64,000 nt of DNA, taken from Fredinandcohnia aciditolerans (GTDB taxonomy: Bacteria; Bacillota; Bacilli; Bacillales; Bacillaceae_L). Under the pieces are notes generated by a model, which had not been told where the DNA came from, searched no databases, and saw only the letters and a list, made by a program, of their open reading frames with translations. Position numbers and translations under genes: made by a program. Of the stretch, positions 21,663-32,188 are shown piece after piece. Position 1 is the first letter of the stretch; each line of letters opens with the position of its first letter. The stretch covers positions 62,001 through 126,000 of the forward strand of contig QGHH01000009.1 in assembly GCA_003640645.1 (NCBI GenBank), in the 5' to 3' direction.

Positions 21663-21790
21663 AGGAGGATGTAAAAGACACATCGAACTTCTGTGTTGCT
21701 TGCTTCTCCGGTCCTCACGTATTAACTGCATACGCTCCGGTCCTCAAAACTGCGCCTCCTTGAACTTCTTGGTTCTTTTCATCTTCCTAG
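21663..21790. repeat. Dispersed repeat family 1, copy C (short, degenerate)
   Basis: About 128 bp with GACACATCGAACTTC, CACGTATTAACTGCATACG and GAACTTCTTGGTTC, between the yqfB-like gene and yqfC. The outer GTTCAAAAA ends are worn. Confidence 0.75.
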
Positions 21791-21805
21791 ATGAGAGCAC
21801 TAGTC

Positions 21806-22288
21806 TTAACGACGGATTTGGTATGGTCTTTTTGCTCTAGGCGGACCCAGAATTTCGGACCATATAATACCTTCAACAACCTTGTTTTTCGAGTATGTTT
21901 TCGCTTGCCTTGTTTCTCTAGAAGCAGTTGGTTTGACAACCTTTAGCATTGGTTCCTCTTCCCTGGTTACAGTTTCCGTCTCTGTATAGACACCCTGCTG
22001 TTGAAGCTCTAGATAACGATCATAAAACGTATTTGGAACTTGAGTATTGGGAATCTCTTCTGGTTCTACTTCAGTTTCATATTTTGTTTCAACCTGATAT
22101 TCATCTTTTTCAGGTTTTGGTTCTTGGCCAAACGGATTAAACTGTTTTGGCATTGGTACTGGAGATGTAGGTTCTTTCTCCCCACTGCCAAATCGCCTAA
22201 ACGTATTAGCAATAAATCCGATAATAATGATTAGAATCCAAGCATTTGCCATTACAAATTCAATCAGACCTTGCAAAGGTGATTCCAC
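21806..22288 (-). CDS. YqfB-like membrane-anchored protein, function unknown
   Basis: 160 residues: one N-terminal transmembrane segment (about 13–25), an acidic Pro/Glu-rich low-complexity middle and a basic C-terminus (GPPRAKRPYQIRR). It is the third gene after nfeD and floA, the place of yqfB in the B. subtilis sigma-W operon yqeZ-yqfA-yqfB, so it is probably its positional counterpart; sequence homology cannot be confirmed by eye. Confidence 0.7.
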   Translation of the reverse strand: MESPLQGLIEFVMANAWILIIIIGFIANTFRRFGSGEKEPTSPVPMPKQFNPFGQEPKPEKDEYQVETKYETEVEPEEIPNTQVPNTFYDRYLELQQQGVYTETETVTREEEPMLKVVKPTASRETRQAKTYSKNKVVEGIIWSEILGPPRAKRPYQIRR

Positions 22289-22335
22289 AATGTAAACCTC
22301 CCTTCAAGTTTTTGAGGTTTAATTACTGTTTATTA

Positions 22336-23319
22336 TTATTCTTCATCCTCTGGACGAGTGCTATTACCAATTGAATTTCTCATATCAGTATCAGCCATGA
22401 TATTCTTAAGGTTAGTATAATCAAGTACTCCTAAGTTACCTGAACGTAATGCTTCAGCCATTGCAAGAGGAACTTCAGCTTCTGCTTCTACAACCTTAGC
22501 TTTCATTTCTTCTACACGAGCACGCATTTCTTGTTCACTTGCAACCGCCATTGCACGGCGTTCTTCAGCCTTCGCTTGGGCTATTTTCTTGTCGGCTTCC
22601 GCTTGGTCTGTTTGAAGCACGGCACCAATGTTTCTACCGATATCAATATCAGCGATATCAATGGAAAGAATTTCGAATGCAGTACCTGCGTCAAGTCCTT
22701 TTGCAAGAACAGTTTGAGAAATCATATCTGGATTTTCGAGTACCTTTTTATGATCTGTTTGAGAACCAATTGTACTAACGATACCTTCACCTACACGTGC
22801 AATAACAGTTTCTTCCCCTGCACCCCCGACTAGACGGTCAATATTGGCACGAACGGTGATACGAGTTTTTGCTTTTACTTCGATACCATCCATCGCAACA
22901 CCTGAAATAAATGGTGTCTCGATAACTTTAGGGTTAACGCTCATTTGAACTGCTTCTAACACGTCACGACCTGCTAAGTCGATTGCAGCTGCCCTTTCGA
23001 AGGTTAATTCAATGTTCGCACGTTGTGCCGCGATTAATGCATTAACAACACGGTCAACATTACCACCCGCTAAATAGTGACTCTCAAGCTGGTTTGTATT
23101 AAGATTTAATCCCGCTTTTTGGGCCTTAATTAACGGAATAATGACACGATTTGGGATAACCCGACGTAATCTCATCCCTATTAATGTAAAGATACTTACA
23201 CGGACACCCGCAGCAAGTGCTGAAATCCATAGTGCAACTGGCACAAATGTAAATAGTACAGCTAATAAAATAATACCAAGTGCAACTAATATTAGAATAG
23301 TTATCATACCTGTTGGCAT
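22336..23319 (-). CDS. floA: Flotillin-like protein FloA
   Basis: 327 residues. An N-terminal membrane hairpin (about 5–35) is followed by a PHB/SPFH-like domain and Glu/Ala-rich coiled coil ([21 protein letters not shown] region near 245–290). FloA scaffolds functional membrane microdomains. It follows nfeD by 24 bp, the standard NfeD-flotillin pair. Confidence 0.96.
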   Translation of the reverse strand: MPTGMITILILVALGIILLAVLFTFVPVALWISALAAGVRVSIFTLIGMRLRRVIPNRVIIPLIKAQKAGLNLNTNQLESHYLAGGNVDRVVNALIAAQRANIELTFERAAAIDLAGRDVLEAVQMSVNPKVIETPFISGVAMDGIEVKAKTRITVRANIDRLVGGAGEETVIARVGEGIVSTIGSQTDHKKVLENPDMISQTVLAKGLDAGTAFEILSIDIADIDIGRNIGAVLQTDQAEADKKIAQAKAEERRAMAVASEQEMRARVEEMKAKVVEAEAEVPLAMAEALRSGNLGVLDYTNLKNIMADTDMRNSIGNSTRPEDEE

Positions 23320-23343
23320 TCTGATTTTCCTCCTAGATTAAGT

Positions 23344-24675
23344 TTATTTATCAATATCAGTAACCTCTCGAACGACAATTCGAGAACCTTCTGTTTTGAT
23401 CACTTCAATTTTTGTGTCTTTCTCAATGTAATTCCCTTGTGAGACAACATCTAGTCTTTCATCACCAATGATTGCTGTACCAGAAGGTCTTAAGGTTGTT
23501 AAGGCAATTCCTCGTTTTCCAATTAAATCATCACGATTCTTATTTGACACATACCCGCTTTCAGTATTCGTAGAATCGAAGAGAATAATCTTTTTAAAGG
23601 CATGTAATTTCTTTCCGAATATTTTAACTAAAATAATTGAAACAATGACAGTAGCTACTAAAGCAACTAATAATGAAACTCCGATAACCATAACACTACT
23701 CCCTGCCAAGAAAAAGCTTGTTAAAATTGCTCCTAAACCTATCAAGCCTATGATCCCCCCCGGCAATACAAACTCCAATAAAACTAACACAATTCCTATT
23801 ACAAAAAGGATAATGGACTCCATACCAGCTAGTCCCGCTACCAAATGTCCGTAGAAAAAGAGTAGTAGCGATGATATTCCCATTATACCTGGAATACCAA
23901 ATCCCGGTGAGTAAAGTTCAACAACTAAACCTAAACTTCCAATAGTTAATAAGATCGAAACGACAATTGGATTCGTAATAAAGCGTGCAATTTTTTCTGC
24001 CAAGCTAAGTTCAGCTTCCTCAACAGCAGCCTTTTCATAGCCAATTGTCTTTAGTAAATCTGCTCGATTCTTTACAACACCTTCTGCGTACCCAACTTCG
24101 AGAGCCTGATTTGCTGTTAAAGTGAGAAATTTACCTTTTTCAGCACCTAGTTCTGGCAGGTCTATTTCTTTGTCGGCCATTGCTAATGCATAAATTGGAT
24201 CACGACCATTGTTTTCAGCAGCGCCTTTCATAGCTGAAAGCCAGTAAGAAACGGCTTTTTCATCAGCAGTATTCCCTGCCTGGTCGATTATTCCTGCTGC
24301 CCCCATTCTTCCATTCTCAGACATATAAATCTCATCGGCATTTAAGGCGATAAAAGCACCTGCAGAGATGGCATCGTTATTTACAAAAGCAACGGTAGGA
24401 ATAGCTGCTTCCTGTATTCGTTTTCCAATTTGAGTTGCTGCATCAACAGCCCCACCAGGAGTATTTAACTCGAGAATGATGACATCGGCTCCCTTTTCCT
24501 CAGCATCTGTAATCGTACGATCAATAAAAGCATGTAAGCCTTTTTCGACCGTTTCTTCCAACGGAATGATGTAAACTACCTGATCTGTTGCACTAAAGCT
24601 TTTATTGGGCGTTAGTGTAAGGAGTAAAGGTAAAAGAATAATGGAAAGATACAAAAATATTCTCAATCTTTTCAA
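23344..24675 (-). CDS. yqeZ: NfeD-family membrane serine protease (YqeZ)
   Basis: 443 residues. Signal peptide (about 1–29), a ClpP-like protease domain with LNTPGGAVDAA and catalytic Ser104 in AISAGAF, then four or five transmembrane helices (about 230–355) and a C-terminal OB-fold NfeD domain. Works with FloA in membrane organisation and cell-envelope stress. TTG start with RBS AGGGGGG. A sigma-W-type promoter lies about 40 bp upstream. Confidence 0.95.
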   Translation of the reverse strand: MKRLRIFLYLSIILLPLLLTLTPNKSFSATDQVVYIIPLEETVEKGLHAFIDRTITDAEEKGADVIILELNTPGGAVDAATQIGKRIQEAAIPTVAFVNNDAISAGAFIALNADEIYMSENGRMGAAGIIDQAGNTADEKAVSYWLSAMKGAAENNGRDPIYALAMADKEIDLPELGAEKGKFLTLTANQALEVGYAEGVVKNRADLLKTIGYEKAAVEEAELSLAEKIARFITNPIVVSILLTIGSLGLVVELYSPGFGIPGIMGISSLLLFFYGHLVAGLAGMESIILFVIGIVLVLLEFVLPGGIIGLIGLGAILTSFFLAGSSVMVIGVSLLVALVATVIVSIILVKIFGKKLHAFKKIILFDSTNTESGYVSNKNRDDLIGKRGIALTTLRPSGTAIIGDERLDVVSQGNYIEKDTKIEVIKTEGSRIVVREVTDIDK

Positions 24676-24716
24676 GGCGTTCCCCCCTCTCTATTTTTTT
24701 TACGACTTGATAGTAT

Positions 24717-24747
24717 GTTATACGATTGAGATGTAAGAGAGGTTTCA
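24717..24747 (-). promoter_or_regulatory. Sigma-W (ECF) promoter of yqeZ-floA operon
   Basis: TGAAAC at 24742–24747, 17-bp spacer, CGTATAAC at 24717–24724 (minus strand). This is the sigma-W consensus, and the B. subtilis operon is a known sigma-W target. Confidence 0.85.
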
Positions 24748-24856
24748 ATATTGTGTGTAATTCTATACATTATTTTTGTTGGTAATTCTTGGTTTATGTA
24801 TGTATGGATATGAAGATCAAGGCCAGCGAGACGAGCAATTTATTTCCACTCATATA

Positions 24857-24888
24857 AGAAAAACACCTTACTCAATGTAAGGTGCTTT
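24857..24888 (-). terminator. Terminator of rpsU-yqeY
   Basis: CACCTTA / TAAGGTG stem (24864–24870 with 24878–24884) with a T run on the minus strand, just after yqeY. Confidence 0.8.
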
Positions 24889-24890
24889 GT

Positions 24891-25337
24891 TTAAGATAGT
24901 TGCTGTTGAACAAGTTTGTTAATGAGACTGCCATCAGCCTTCCCTTTTACTTTTGGCATAATTGCAGCCATCACTTTGCCCATGTCAGCTTTTGAAGAAG
25001 CATTGACCTCTTGTACTGTTTCTTTCACAATCTCAACAAGTTCCTCTTCGGATAATTGTTCTGGAAGGTATACTTCTAATATCTCAATTTCAGTTTGAAT
25101 TTTATTAACAAGATCTTCACGACCAGCGTTACTAAATTCGCGGAGGGAATCTTTTCGTTGTTTTAATTCACGAGTAAGAACAGTTAGTTCTGCTTCTTCT
25201 GATAGCTCATTGGTACCAAGCTTAATGCCTTCGTTTTGAAGAGCAGCCTTAACCATTCGAATAACAGATAGCTTATCTTTCTCTTTATTCTTCATCGCTG
25301 TTTTCATATCATTATTTAAACGCTCGAGAAGACTCAT
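24891..25337 (-). CDS. yqeY: GatB/YqeY domain protein
   Basis: 148 residues, helical YqeY fold related to the C-terminal domain of GatB; begins [20 protein letters not shown] and has the [19 protein letters not shown] end segment. Presumed tRNA-binding; role unproven. It is 16 bp after rpsU and shares its strong promoter. Confidence 0.94.
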   Translation of the reverse strand: MSLLERLNNDMKTAMKNKEKDKLSVIRMVKAALQNEGIKLGTNELSEEAELTVLTRELKQRKDSLREFSNAGREDLVNKIQTEIEILEVYLPEQLSEEELVEIVKETVQEVNASSKADMGKVMAAIMPKVKGKADGSLINKLVQQQLS

Positions 25338-25353
25338 AAAACTACACCCTCTT

Positions 25354-25527
25354 TTAGTATTTGCGCTTTCTAGCAGCTTCAGATTTCTTCTTACGCTTTA
25401 CGCTAGGCTTTTCATAGAATTCGCGCTTTCTAGCTTCTTGAATAGTACCTGATTTAGATACAGTACGTTTGAAGCGGCGAAGAGCATCTTCAAGCGATTC
25501 GTTTTTACGAACGACCGTTTTTGACAT
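25354..25527 (-). CDS. rpsU: 30S ribosomal protein S21
   Basis: 57 residues beginning [20 protein letters not shown] and ending in a very basic tail ([14 protein letters not shown]), the S21 family. RBS GGAGGGAGGG. Preceded by a strong promoter and an approximately 110-nt leader that contains a CGATA/TATCG hairpin. Confidence 0.97.
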   Translation of the reverse strand: MSKTVVRKNESLEDALRRFKRTVSKSGTIQEARKREFYEKPSVKRKKKSEAARKRKY

Positions 25528-25641
25528 TCTAATTCCCTCCCTCCGAAAACAACCACTAACATCTAATTAAGACACATGTTTCATTGGTTCTCTTAGTGTC
25601 GATAGCTAAATATCGTCTAAAAAATAAACATGTACTTTGCA

Positions 25642-25670
25642 ATTATAATATATGCATGTTTTTTGGTCAA
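25642..25670 (-). promoter_or_regulatory. Sigma-A promoter of rpsU-yqeY
   Basis: TTGACC, 17-bp spacer, perfect TATAAT on the minus strand. The rest of the 25528–25868 gap holds the rpsU leader and the RBS (AGGGGTGAAG) of the plus-strand transporter gene. Confidence 0.85.
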
Positions 25671-25868
25671 CTATTTATCACAATTGAACACTAGAAAACA
25701 GTTCATATTCAATAGTTTTGATAAAGTTTTATGCTCTATTCCTACTAAACCCTTACTTTTTACAGTTTGTTACTTATTCCAGGAAATTTAATAAGTAAAA
25801 AGTTTAATAAATTGAAATAGTCATTTTCAAGCAGCCTTGTCCATACAATGTGATAGGGGTGAAGATGT

Positions 25869-26795
25869 ATGATTGAACTTATATCATTATTTGCTGTATT
25901 TATCGCCATTTTCTTATATGGTATGACTGTTATGAGGACAGGCTTATATAATCTGACAGGCGAAAAATTAAGAGTATGGTTAATTCGTTTTACAAATAAT
26001 CCGATAAAAGGTTTATTAACTGGCATGATCATTACAGCAATTATCCACAGCAGTTCTGCTGTTATGGTTCTTGTAGTTGGATTAATTGCCACTGGATATT
26101 TAACCTTTAAACAATCGTTTGGAATTATTCTTGGGACAAATATAGGCACGACATTTACTGCAGAAATGATCACTATTGATATATTTGAATGGATTGTCCC
26201 ACTATTAATCATAGGATTTTTATGTTTATTTGTTCGAAATCAGCAGGTTTTTAGTTTTGGTGCCTTTTTATTTGGGTTGGGATGCATGTTTGTTGCAATG
26301 AATGGATTCGAACAACTCGCCAGACCTATAGGAGATTTCCCCTCAATTTATACTTTTTTTCAACAGACAAACCAAAGTAATCTCTTTGGTGTAGGGGTTG
26401 GAACCATTTTAACTTCTATTATTCAATCAAGCACAGCGACAACTGGCATTATTATGGGGTTTATGAATGAACAACTATTAACTTTAAATGCAGGGATCGC
26501 CGTATTACTTGGTGCGAATATAGGGACTTGTATTACAGCGTTTATAGCAAGTATTGGGAGTAAGCATGAAGCAAAATTAGCGGCATATGCTCATATTTGG
26601 GTGAATGTAATCGGGGTAACGTTATTTTTCCCGTTTATTAGTGTGCTTGGTCAAATCGCCATGTTACTCACATCACATCCTGATGTGCAAATCGCACACG
26701 TTAGTTTAATCTTTAATGTCCTCAGTTCACTCCTATTTTTACCATTTGCAGGAGTTTTAACAAATTTTATCACTAAAGTGCATAGAACTACATAA
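25869..26795 (+). CDS. Na/Pi cotransporter family protein
   Basis: 308 residues with two inverted copies of the PF02690 repeat: first HSSSAVMVLVVGL with LGTNIGTTFTAE, second QSSTATTGIIMGF with LGANIGTCITAF. About eight membrane spans. Predicted sodium-dependent phosphate uptake or export across the cytoplasmic membrane; it lacks the C-terminal PhoU-like domain of longer NptA forms. The only plus-strand gene in this part of the window, with its own terminator. Confidence 0.9.
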   Translation: MIELISLFAVFIAIFLYGMTVMRTGLYNLTGEKLRVWLIRFTNNPIKGLLTGMIITAIIHSSSAVMVLVVGLIATGYLTFKQSFGIILGTNIGTTFTAEMITIDIFEWIVPLLIIGFLCLFVRNQQVFSFGAFLFGLGCMFVAMNGFEQLARPIGDFPSIYTFFQQTNQSNLFGVGVGTILTSIIQSSTATTGIIMGFMNEQLLTLNAGIAVLLGANIGTCITAFIASIGSKHEAKLAAYAHIWVNVIGVTLFFPFISVLGQIAMLLTSHPDVQIAHVSLIFNVLSSLLFLPFAGVLTNFITKVHRTT

Positions 26796-26826
26796 AAAGC
26801 TGGCCATTTGGCCAGCTTTTTTCTTT
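26794..26826. terminator. Bidirectional terminator between transporter gene and deoC
   Basis: AAAAAGCTGGCC / GGCCAGCTTTTT with a 4-nt loop; A tract and T tract on both strands, between convergent genes. Confidence 0.93.
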
Positions 26827-26827
26827 A

Positions 26828-27496
26828 TTAGTAATCTGAAGAACCAGTTAATCCATTGACGATTGCAACACCCGCACTCGCACCGATTCTGGTTGCCCCA
26901 GCATCAATCATATCTTGAGTTCCTTTCACATCACGAACACCACCAGATGCCTTTACTCCAATATCTGGACCGACTGTTTTACGCATTAAGCGAATATCTT
27001 CCACAGTAGCACCGCCTGTTGAGAAACCAGTCGATGTTTTGACAAAATCGGCTCCAGCTTTAACGGAAAGTTCACAAGCTCTTACTTTTTCCTCATCAGT
27101 TAGCAAGGATGTCTCGATAATAACCTTAGTAAGTGCCTTACCTTTCGCTGCTTCAACAACCATACGAATGTCTTTTTCAACTAATTCGTCATTTTTATCC
27201 TTCAGAGCACCGATATTGATTACCATATCAACTTCAGTTGCTCCTTTTTCAATTGCATCCTTTGTTTCAAATGCCTTTGTTTCAGAAGTACTAGCTCCTA
27301 ATGGAAAGCCAATAACTGTACAAACCTTTACATCTGAACCATCTAACAAGCTTGCTGCCGTTTCTACCCATGTTGGATTTACACATACAGACATGAACCC
27401 ATATTCCTTTGCTTCTGCACAAAGTTTTTCAATTTGTGCTTTCGTTGTATCTGCTTTTAATGCTGTATGATCAATCATTTTTGCAATATTTGTCAT
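26828..27496 (-). CDS. deoC: Deoxyribose-phosphate aldolase
   Basis: 222 residues, TIM-barrel class I aldolase splitting 2-deoxyribose-5-phosphate to acetaldehyde and glyceraldehyde-3-phosphate. Schiff-base Lys153 sits in FVKTSTGFS; Asp90 in EVDMVINIG and the KASGGVR lysine complete the active site. Not accompanied here by deoR/nupC/pdp as in the B. subtilis dra operon; it stands alone between mtaB and a transporter gene. Confidence 0.97.
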   Translation of the reverse strand: MTNIAKMIDHTALKADTTKAQIEKLCAEAKEYGFMSVCVNPTWVETAASLLDGSDVKVCTVIGFPLGASTSETKAFETKDAIEKGATEVDMVINIGALKDKNDELVEKDIRMVVEAAKGKALTKVIIETSLLTDEEKVRACELSVKAGADFVKTSTGFSTGGATVEDIRLMRKTVGPDIGVKASGGVRDVKGTQDMIDAGATRIGASAGVAIVNGLTGSSDY

Positions 27497-27592
27497 TATG
27501 TATTTCTCCCTTCAACTTTCAGTTGTACGTACCTCTAACATCATATCATTGTTGCAATAGCTTGACTAGCACTTCTCTTTCATATTATGCGA

Positions 27593-27628
27593 TAAAAAAA
27601 AGAAGCTAATCCAATGATTAACTTCTTT
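27593..27628 (-). terminator. Terminator after mtaB, end of the hrcA-dnaK super-operon
   Basis: AGAAGTTAATC / GATTAGCTTCT stem with 4-nt loop and eight T on the minus strand. Confidence 0.88.
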
Positions 27629-27643
27629 ACGTTTTTCTAATCT

Positions 27644-29002
27644 TTATGCAGTCGTTCTTTGTTCTTGTTCAACCGAAAGTTCTTCTTCGACTTTTACAAA
27701 TTTACCTTCGTTATATGGATAACCGGCTTTTGTAATTTTTACTTTTACGATTTTTCCAATCATATCTTCAGTGGCATCGAACTTTACTTTCAAATAATTA
27801 TCGGTATACCCGATGTATAGACCGCTTGTAGGATCGTCTTTGTCGATTTCCTCAGGAATTACCTCTAGGACATCACCTTCGTAATTAGACGCATATTCTT
27901 TCGCTAATTGGTCAGATAGTGAAATTAAACGGTGTACACGCTCGTTTTTCACTTCTTCATCAATTTGGTCTTCCATTCTAGCGGCTGGTGTACCAGTACG
28001 CTTTGAATATGGGAAAACGTGTAATTCAGAGAATTTATGTTCGTTAATAAAGTTATAAGTTTCCATAAACTCTTCTTCCGTTTCTCCAGGGAAACCAACA
28101 ATAACGTCTGATGTAATAGCCAATCCTGGTAATGCCTGACGTAATTTTGTGAGACGTTCAGCAAAGAACTCCATTGTATATTTTCGTCTCATACGTTTTA
28201 ATACGGTGTTTGAGCCCGATTGTAATGGTACGTGTAGATGTCTAACTACTTTTTTGGATTTATCTAACACTTCGATAATTTCATCAGTAATTTGGCTAGC
28301 TTCAATGGAAGAAATACGAATTCTCTTAAGTCCTATCACCTTTGATTCCAGGTCACGTAATAGAGCTGCTAGATTATAATCTTTCATATCTTCCCCATAG
28401 CCACCAGTGTGGATTCCAGTTAAAACAATCTCTTTATAGCCTGCATTCACAAGCTGTTGCGCTTGTTTGATAACCTCTTGTGGGTCACGAGAACGCATTA
28501 AGCCACGTGCCCATGGAATAATACAGAACGTACAGAAATTATTACAACCTTCTTGGATTTTTAATGAAGCACGGGTACGGTCAGTAAATGAAGGGACATC
28601 AAGTTCTTCATACACACGTGTTTTCATAATATTTCCAACACCATTTATCGGTTGTCGCTCTTCTTTGTATTGCTCGATGTATTCAAGCATCTTCTTACGA
28701 TCCTGTGTACCAACGACAATATCAACGCCAGGAATCGCCATGATTTCTGCTGGTGAGGTTTGTGCATAACAGCCTGTAACACAAATAACAGCATCAGGAT
28801 TTTTACGGATTGCTCTACGAATAACCTGTCTACTCTTTTTGTCCCCTGTATTTGTAACAGTACAAGTGTTAATTACATACACATCAGCAGTGCTTTCGAA
28901 CTCAGTACGCTCATAGCCAGACTCTTTAAAAAGCTGCCATATGGCTTCTGTTTCATAATGATTTACTTTACATCCTAATGTATGGAATGCAACTAATGAC
29001 AT
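27644..29002 (-). CDS. mtaB: tRNA t6A37 methylthiotransferase MtaB (YqeV)
   Basis: 452 residues. UPF0004 domain with the first 4Fe-4S cysteines (LGCKVNHYE, NTCTVT, GCYAQ), radical-SAM cluster CNNFCTFC near 153–160, and a C-terminal TRAM domain. It turns t6A37 into ms2t6A37 in tRNA. The ATG of MSLVAFHT has GAGGTGA five bases upstream; a GTG three codons earlier lies in that RBS. Last gene of the heat-shock super-operon. Confidence 0.96.
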   Translation of the reverse strand: MSLVAFHTLGCKVNHYETEAIWQLFKESGYERTEFESTADVYVINTCTVTNTGDKKSRQVIRRAIRKNPDAVICVTGCYAQTSPAEIMAIPGVDIVVGTQDRKKMLEYIEQYKEERQPINGVGNIMKTRVYEELDVPSFTDRTRASLKIQEGCNNFCTFCIIPWARGLMRSRDPQEVIKQAQQLVNAGYKEIVLTGIHTGGYGEDMKDYNLAALLRDLESKVIGLKRIRISSIEASQITDEIIEVLDKSKKVVRHLHVPLQSGSNTVLKRMRRKYTMEFFAERLTKLRQALPGLAITSDVIVGFPGETEEEFMETYNFINEHKFSELHVFPYSKRTGTPAARMEDQIDEEVKNERVHRLISLSDQLAKEYASNYEGDVLEVIPEEIDKDDPTSGLYIGYTDNYLKVKFDATEDMIGKIVKVKITKAGYPYNEGKFVKVEEELSVEQEQRTTA

Positions 29003-29007
29003 GATTG

Positions 29008-29751
29008 TCACCTCGCTAATTCAAAATGATATGATACAGCTGATAAAACATATAATGGTGCTGTTTCAGTACGTAAGATTCTTGGTCCAAAGCTGCAGGA
29101 AATAAACTCATTTTCGATTAATGAGGAAACCTCTTTTTCGGTTAGTCCTCCTTCAGGCCCTATCACAACAAAAAGAGATTCCCCATTTTTCATTTGTGAT
29201 AAAAGACGTGCCAAATTAGAGTTTTCACCGCGCTTTGCATCCTCTTCATAAGCTACTACCTTATAAGTATAAGATTGACTAAAGGACAATAGTTCTCGGA
29301 ATGATAATGGTTTGGTAACGTTTGGAACCATTACGCGATGGGATTGCTCAGCTGCTTCTTTTGCAATTTTCCCCCATCGTTCAACCTTTTTTTGTCCTTT
29401 TTTTTCATCCCATTTGACGATTGAACGTGCCGCAACAAAAGGGACAAACTCAGATGCCCCAAGCTCCGTCCCTTTTTGGATTACATATTCAAGCTTATCC
29501 CCTTTTGGTAGTCCGCTTGCAATACACACCTTAATGGGAAGCTCATTCGAGTTCTCTACCCATTCTACAACATTTGCCAAAACTGTATCATTGGTAATTT
29601 CAGTAATTGCACAAATAGCTACTCTACCATTATAACAACAAAAAATAGAGTCTCCAACTGACATTCTCATAACCCGTGTTATATGGTGTACATCTTCACC
29701 TGTAATTGTAGCTTGTGTTTCGTTAATATGATCGACGAAATATCTTTGCAT
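29008..29751 (-). CDS. rsmE: 16S rRNA (uracil(1498)-N3)-methyltransferase RsmE
   Basis: 247 residues, SPOUT-family methyltransferase with an N-terminal PUA-like domain (about 1–70) and the C-terminal knot GPEGGLTEKEV and LGPRILRTETA-type segment (FGPRILRTETAPL). Order prmA-rsmE-mtaB is as in B. subtilis yqeT-yqeU-yqeV. Confidence 0.96.
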   Translation of the reverse strand: MQRYFVDHINETQATITGEDVHHITRVMRMSVGDSIFCCYNGRVAICAITEITNDTVLANVVEWVENSNELPIKVCIASGLPKGDKLEYVIQKGTELGASEFVPFVAARSIVKWDEKKGQKKVERWGKIAKEAAEQSHRVMVPNVTKPLSFRELLSFSQSYTYKVVAYEEDAKRGENSNLARLLSQMKNGESLFVVIGPEGGLTEKEVSSLIENEFISCSFGPRILRTETAPLYVLSAVSYHFELAR

Positions 29752-29788
29752 CTATTCTTCCACCACCTGCAAATACCCTTTATAAGAT

Positions 29789-29930
29789 GTTCAAAATGTC
29801 CGGTGATAATGACGCATCGAATTTCTGTGTTGGCTTGCTTCTCCGTTCCTCACGTATTAACTGCATACGTTCCGGTACTTAAAGCTGCACCGCCTTGAAA
29901 TTCTTGGTCCCTTTCATACTCCTTATTGAA
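29789..29930. repeat. Dispersed repeat family 1, copy D (short form) between prmA and rsmE
   Basis: 142 bp from GTTCAAAATG to ATTGAAC, with GACGCATCGAATTTC, CACGTATTAACTGCATACG and GAAATTCTTGGTCC. Lies inside the operon, in the space between two translation genes. Confidence 0.85.
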
Positions 29931-29937
29931 CACCCTT

Positions 29938-30882
29938 TTAATAGCTTATCTTTCTTGCAATCATTGATACCCAGTCTTCCATAACAAGTACTTCCTCAAT
30001 CTCGAATCCAGATGCTAGAAGACTTTCCTTTACTTCTTGTTTTTTCGTATTAATAATCCCAGAAACAATGAAAGCTCCATTCGGTTTTAGGATTTTTGCT
30101 GCATCATCAGTGAAACGGACAATAATTTCAGCAAGGATATTCGCTACAATGAGATCCACAGGTCCCTCAATACCATCAAGGAGATTATTTTGAGAGACAG
30201 TAACTTTATCGTGAACCTTGTTTAATTTAATATTGAGTTTTGCACTTTCAACTGCAACTGTGTCTAAATCAAGTGCTTTGACAGAACTAGCACCTAGCAT
30301 TGCTGCTGCAATACTTAACACACCCGAACCGGTACCGACATCGATAATTGTATCTCCGTCCTTAACTGTTCGTTCTAAAGCTTGAATACTCATGACCGTA
30401 GTAGGGTGTGTACCCGTTCCGAAAGCCATGCCTGGGTCTAATTCAATTATTAATTCATCACTATGAACAGGCTCGTACATCTCCCAAGTAGGTACGATTG
30501 TAAATCTCTCAGAGATTTTTACAGGATGATAATACTTCTTCCAGGCTGTGGCCCACTCTTCCTCATGTACTTCACTAATAGTGACTTTATTATGGCCCAA
30601 GTCTATATCAAAAAGCAAAAGATTGTTAATTGCTTCTTTTATCTCTTCAACAGTTTCACCTAAAAAGCTATTGACTGGGAGGTATGCCTTAACGATAACA
30701 CCTTCTTCAGGATAGTCATCAGGATTGAGTTGGTAGATCTCACCAAACACATTTTCTCGTTCTTTTGTTAAGTCAAATGGATCCTCAATGACAACTCCAC
30801 TTGCACCTGCCTCATGAAGTATATTTGATACCGGCTCCACCGCCTCTTGTGTAGTGTGAATACTAATTTCAGACCATTTCAT
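29938..30882 (-). CDS. prmA: Ribosomal protein L11 methyltransferase
   Basis: 314 residues. N-terminal L11-binding domain (about 1–100) and C-terminal SAM-dependent methyltransferase with [15 protein letters not shown]-like motif ([15 protein letters not shown]) and the NILAEI catalytic-loop segment. Start at the ATG of MKWSEISI, nine bases after GGAG. Follows dnaJ. Confidence 0.96.
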   Translation of the reverse strand: MKWSEISIHTTQEAVEPVSNILHEAGASGVVIEDPFDLTKERENVFGEIYQLNPDDYPEEGVIVKAYLPVNSFLGETVEEIKEAINNLLLFDIDLGHNKVTISEVHEEEWATAWKKYYHPVKISERFTIVPTWEMYEPVHSDELIIELDPGMAFGTGTHPTTVMSIQALERTVKDGDTIIDVGTGSGVLSIAAAMLGASSVKALDLDTVAVESAKLNIKLNKVHDKVTVSQNNLLDGIEGPVDLIVANILAEIIVRFTDDAAKILKPNGAFIVSGIINTKKQEVKESLLASGFEIEEVLVMEDWVSMIARKISY

Positions 30883-30931
30883 TACTACCAACTCCAATCC
30901 ATTTGTTAAAAAGTTACTAACCCTTTTTGTA

Positions 30932-32062
30932 TCATTCGCCTTTAAATGCTCGTTTTACTTTCGCGAAAAAATTATCATGTTGTTCATCTGGAGCTTCATT
31001 TCCGCTTATTTCCGTAAATTCACGAAGCAATTGTTTCTGCTTTTCAGAAAGCTTTGTTGGGGTAATAACCCGCACCCGAATATGTTGATCTCCTTGACCA
31101 TATCCACGAACATTTGGCACACCCTTGCCTCGAAGACGGAATTTTGTTCCAGTCTGAGTACCAGCAGGTATCTTAAGCTTTACCTTCCCATGAAGAGTAG
31201 GCACTTCAATTTCATCACCTAATGCTGCTTGTGCAAAGGTTAGTGGCATTTCACAGAAAATATCGTCTCCGTCACGCTCAAAAAATTCATGTGATCGAAC
31301 ATGGAACACAACGTATAAATCCCCTGGAGGTCCTCCGTTTATACCTGGTTCACCTTGACCTGATACGCGAAGCTGTTGGCCATCATCAATACCAGCTGGG
31401 ATTTTCACATGAATTTTCTTACGTTTTTTCACCTTACCCGTTCCACTACATGTAGAACATTTATCCTTAATGAATTTACCAGTTCCACTACAGTGGTGAC
31501 AGACCCGTCTGTTTACAATTCTTCCGAAAGCTGTGTTTTGTTCAACATTGATTTGACCTGAACCTCCACAGTGTGAACATTCTTGTGGGTTTGTTCCAGG
31601 TTTCGCACCTGACCCATGACAGGTTGAACATTCTTCCTCTCTCGGAATTTCAATATCTGTTTCCTTACCAAAAACAGCCTCTTCAAACTTAAGTGTCATT
31701 GTATATTGTAAATCTGCCCCTTGGCGTGGTGCATTTGGGTCTCTTCTTCTAGTTCCGCCACCAAAAATTGAGCTGAAGATATCTTCGAAACCAAAGCCAC
31801 CACCAAAATCTGCACCTCCACCAAAGCCACCAAACCCTTGATTTGGATCTGCATGGCCAAACTGGTCATAGTGAGCACGTTTGTTATCGTCTGATAAGGC
31901 ATCGTAAGCCTCTGTTATTTCCTTAAATTTATCTGCAGCATCTGCTTCTTTATTGATATCGGGGTGATATTTTTTTGATAATTTTCGATATGCTTTTTTA
32001 ATTTCATCTTTACTGGCATTTTTCGAAACCCCGAGTACCTCATAATAATCTCTTTTACTCAT
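30932..32062 (-). CDS. dnaJ: Chaperone DnaJ
   Basis: 376 residues (B. subtilis 375). J domain with HPD (about 34–36), Gly/Phe-rich region 75–110, zinc centre with four CxxCxGxG motifs ([32 protein letters not shown]), and C-terminal substrate-binding domains. Start MSKRDYYE follows GGGAGTGG. It cooperates with DnaK/GrpE. A terminator-like hairpin and repeat family 2 separate it from dnaK. Confidence 0.98.
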   Translation of the reverse strand: MSKRDYYEVLGVSKNASKDEIKKAYRKLSKKYHPDINKEADAADKFKEITEAYDALSDDNKRAHYDQFGHADPNQGFGGFGGGADFGGGFGFEDIFSSIFGGGTRRRDPNAPRQGADLQYTMTLKFEEAVFGKETDIEIPREEECSTCHGSGAKPGTNPQECSHCGGSGQINVEQNTAFGRIVNRRVCHHCSGTGKFIKDKCSTCSGTGKVKKRKKIHVKIPAGIDDGQQLRVSGQGEPGINGGPPGDLYVVFHVRSHEFFERDGDDIFCEMPLTFAQAALGDEIEVPTLHGKVKLKIPAGTQTGTKFRLRGKGVPNVRGYGQGDQHIRVRVITPTKLSEKQKQLLREFTEISGNEAPDEQHDNFFAKVKRAFKGE

Positions 32063-32188
32063 TGAATCCACTCCCGCATCATTCACATAAAGAATATTGT
32101 ATCATTTAATTTTATGAAAAGGCAATATTACTTGTTTCAAGCATCAAGTTCATAATTGTCAAACTTTTAAGAGGTATCCACTTTAAAC

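Noticed and set aside
23468-23854. 128-codon plus-strand ORF opposite yqeZ
   Set aside because: Antisense shadow of transmembrane codons in yqeZ; no family resemblance.
25760-26212. 150-codon minus-strand ORF opposite the Na/Pi transporter gene
   Set aside because: Mirror of transmembrane codons; the plus-strand frame has clear PF02690 motifs and an RBS.
27039-27470. 143-codon plus-strand ORF opposite deoC
   Set aside because: Antisense shadow of a well-conserved gene; Ser/Thr-rich composition, no RBS.
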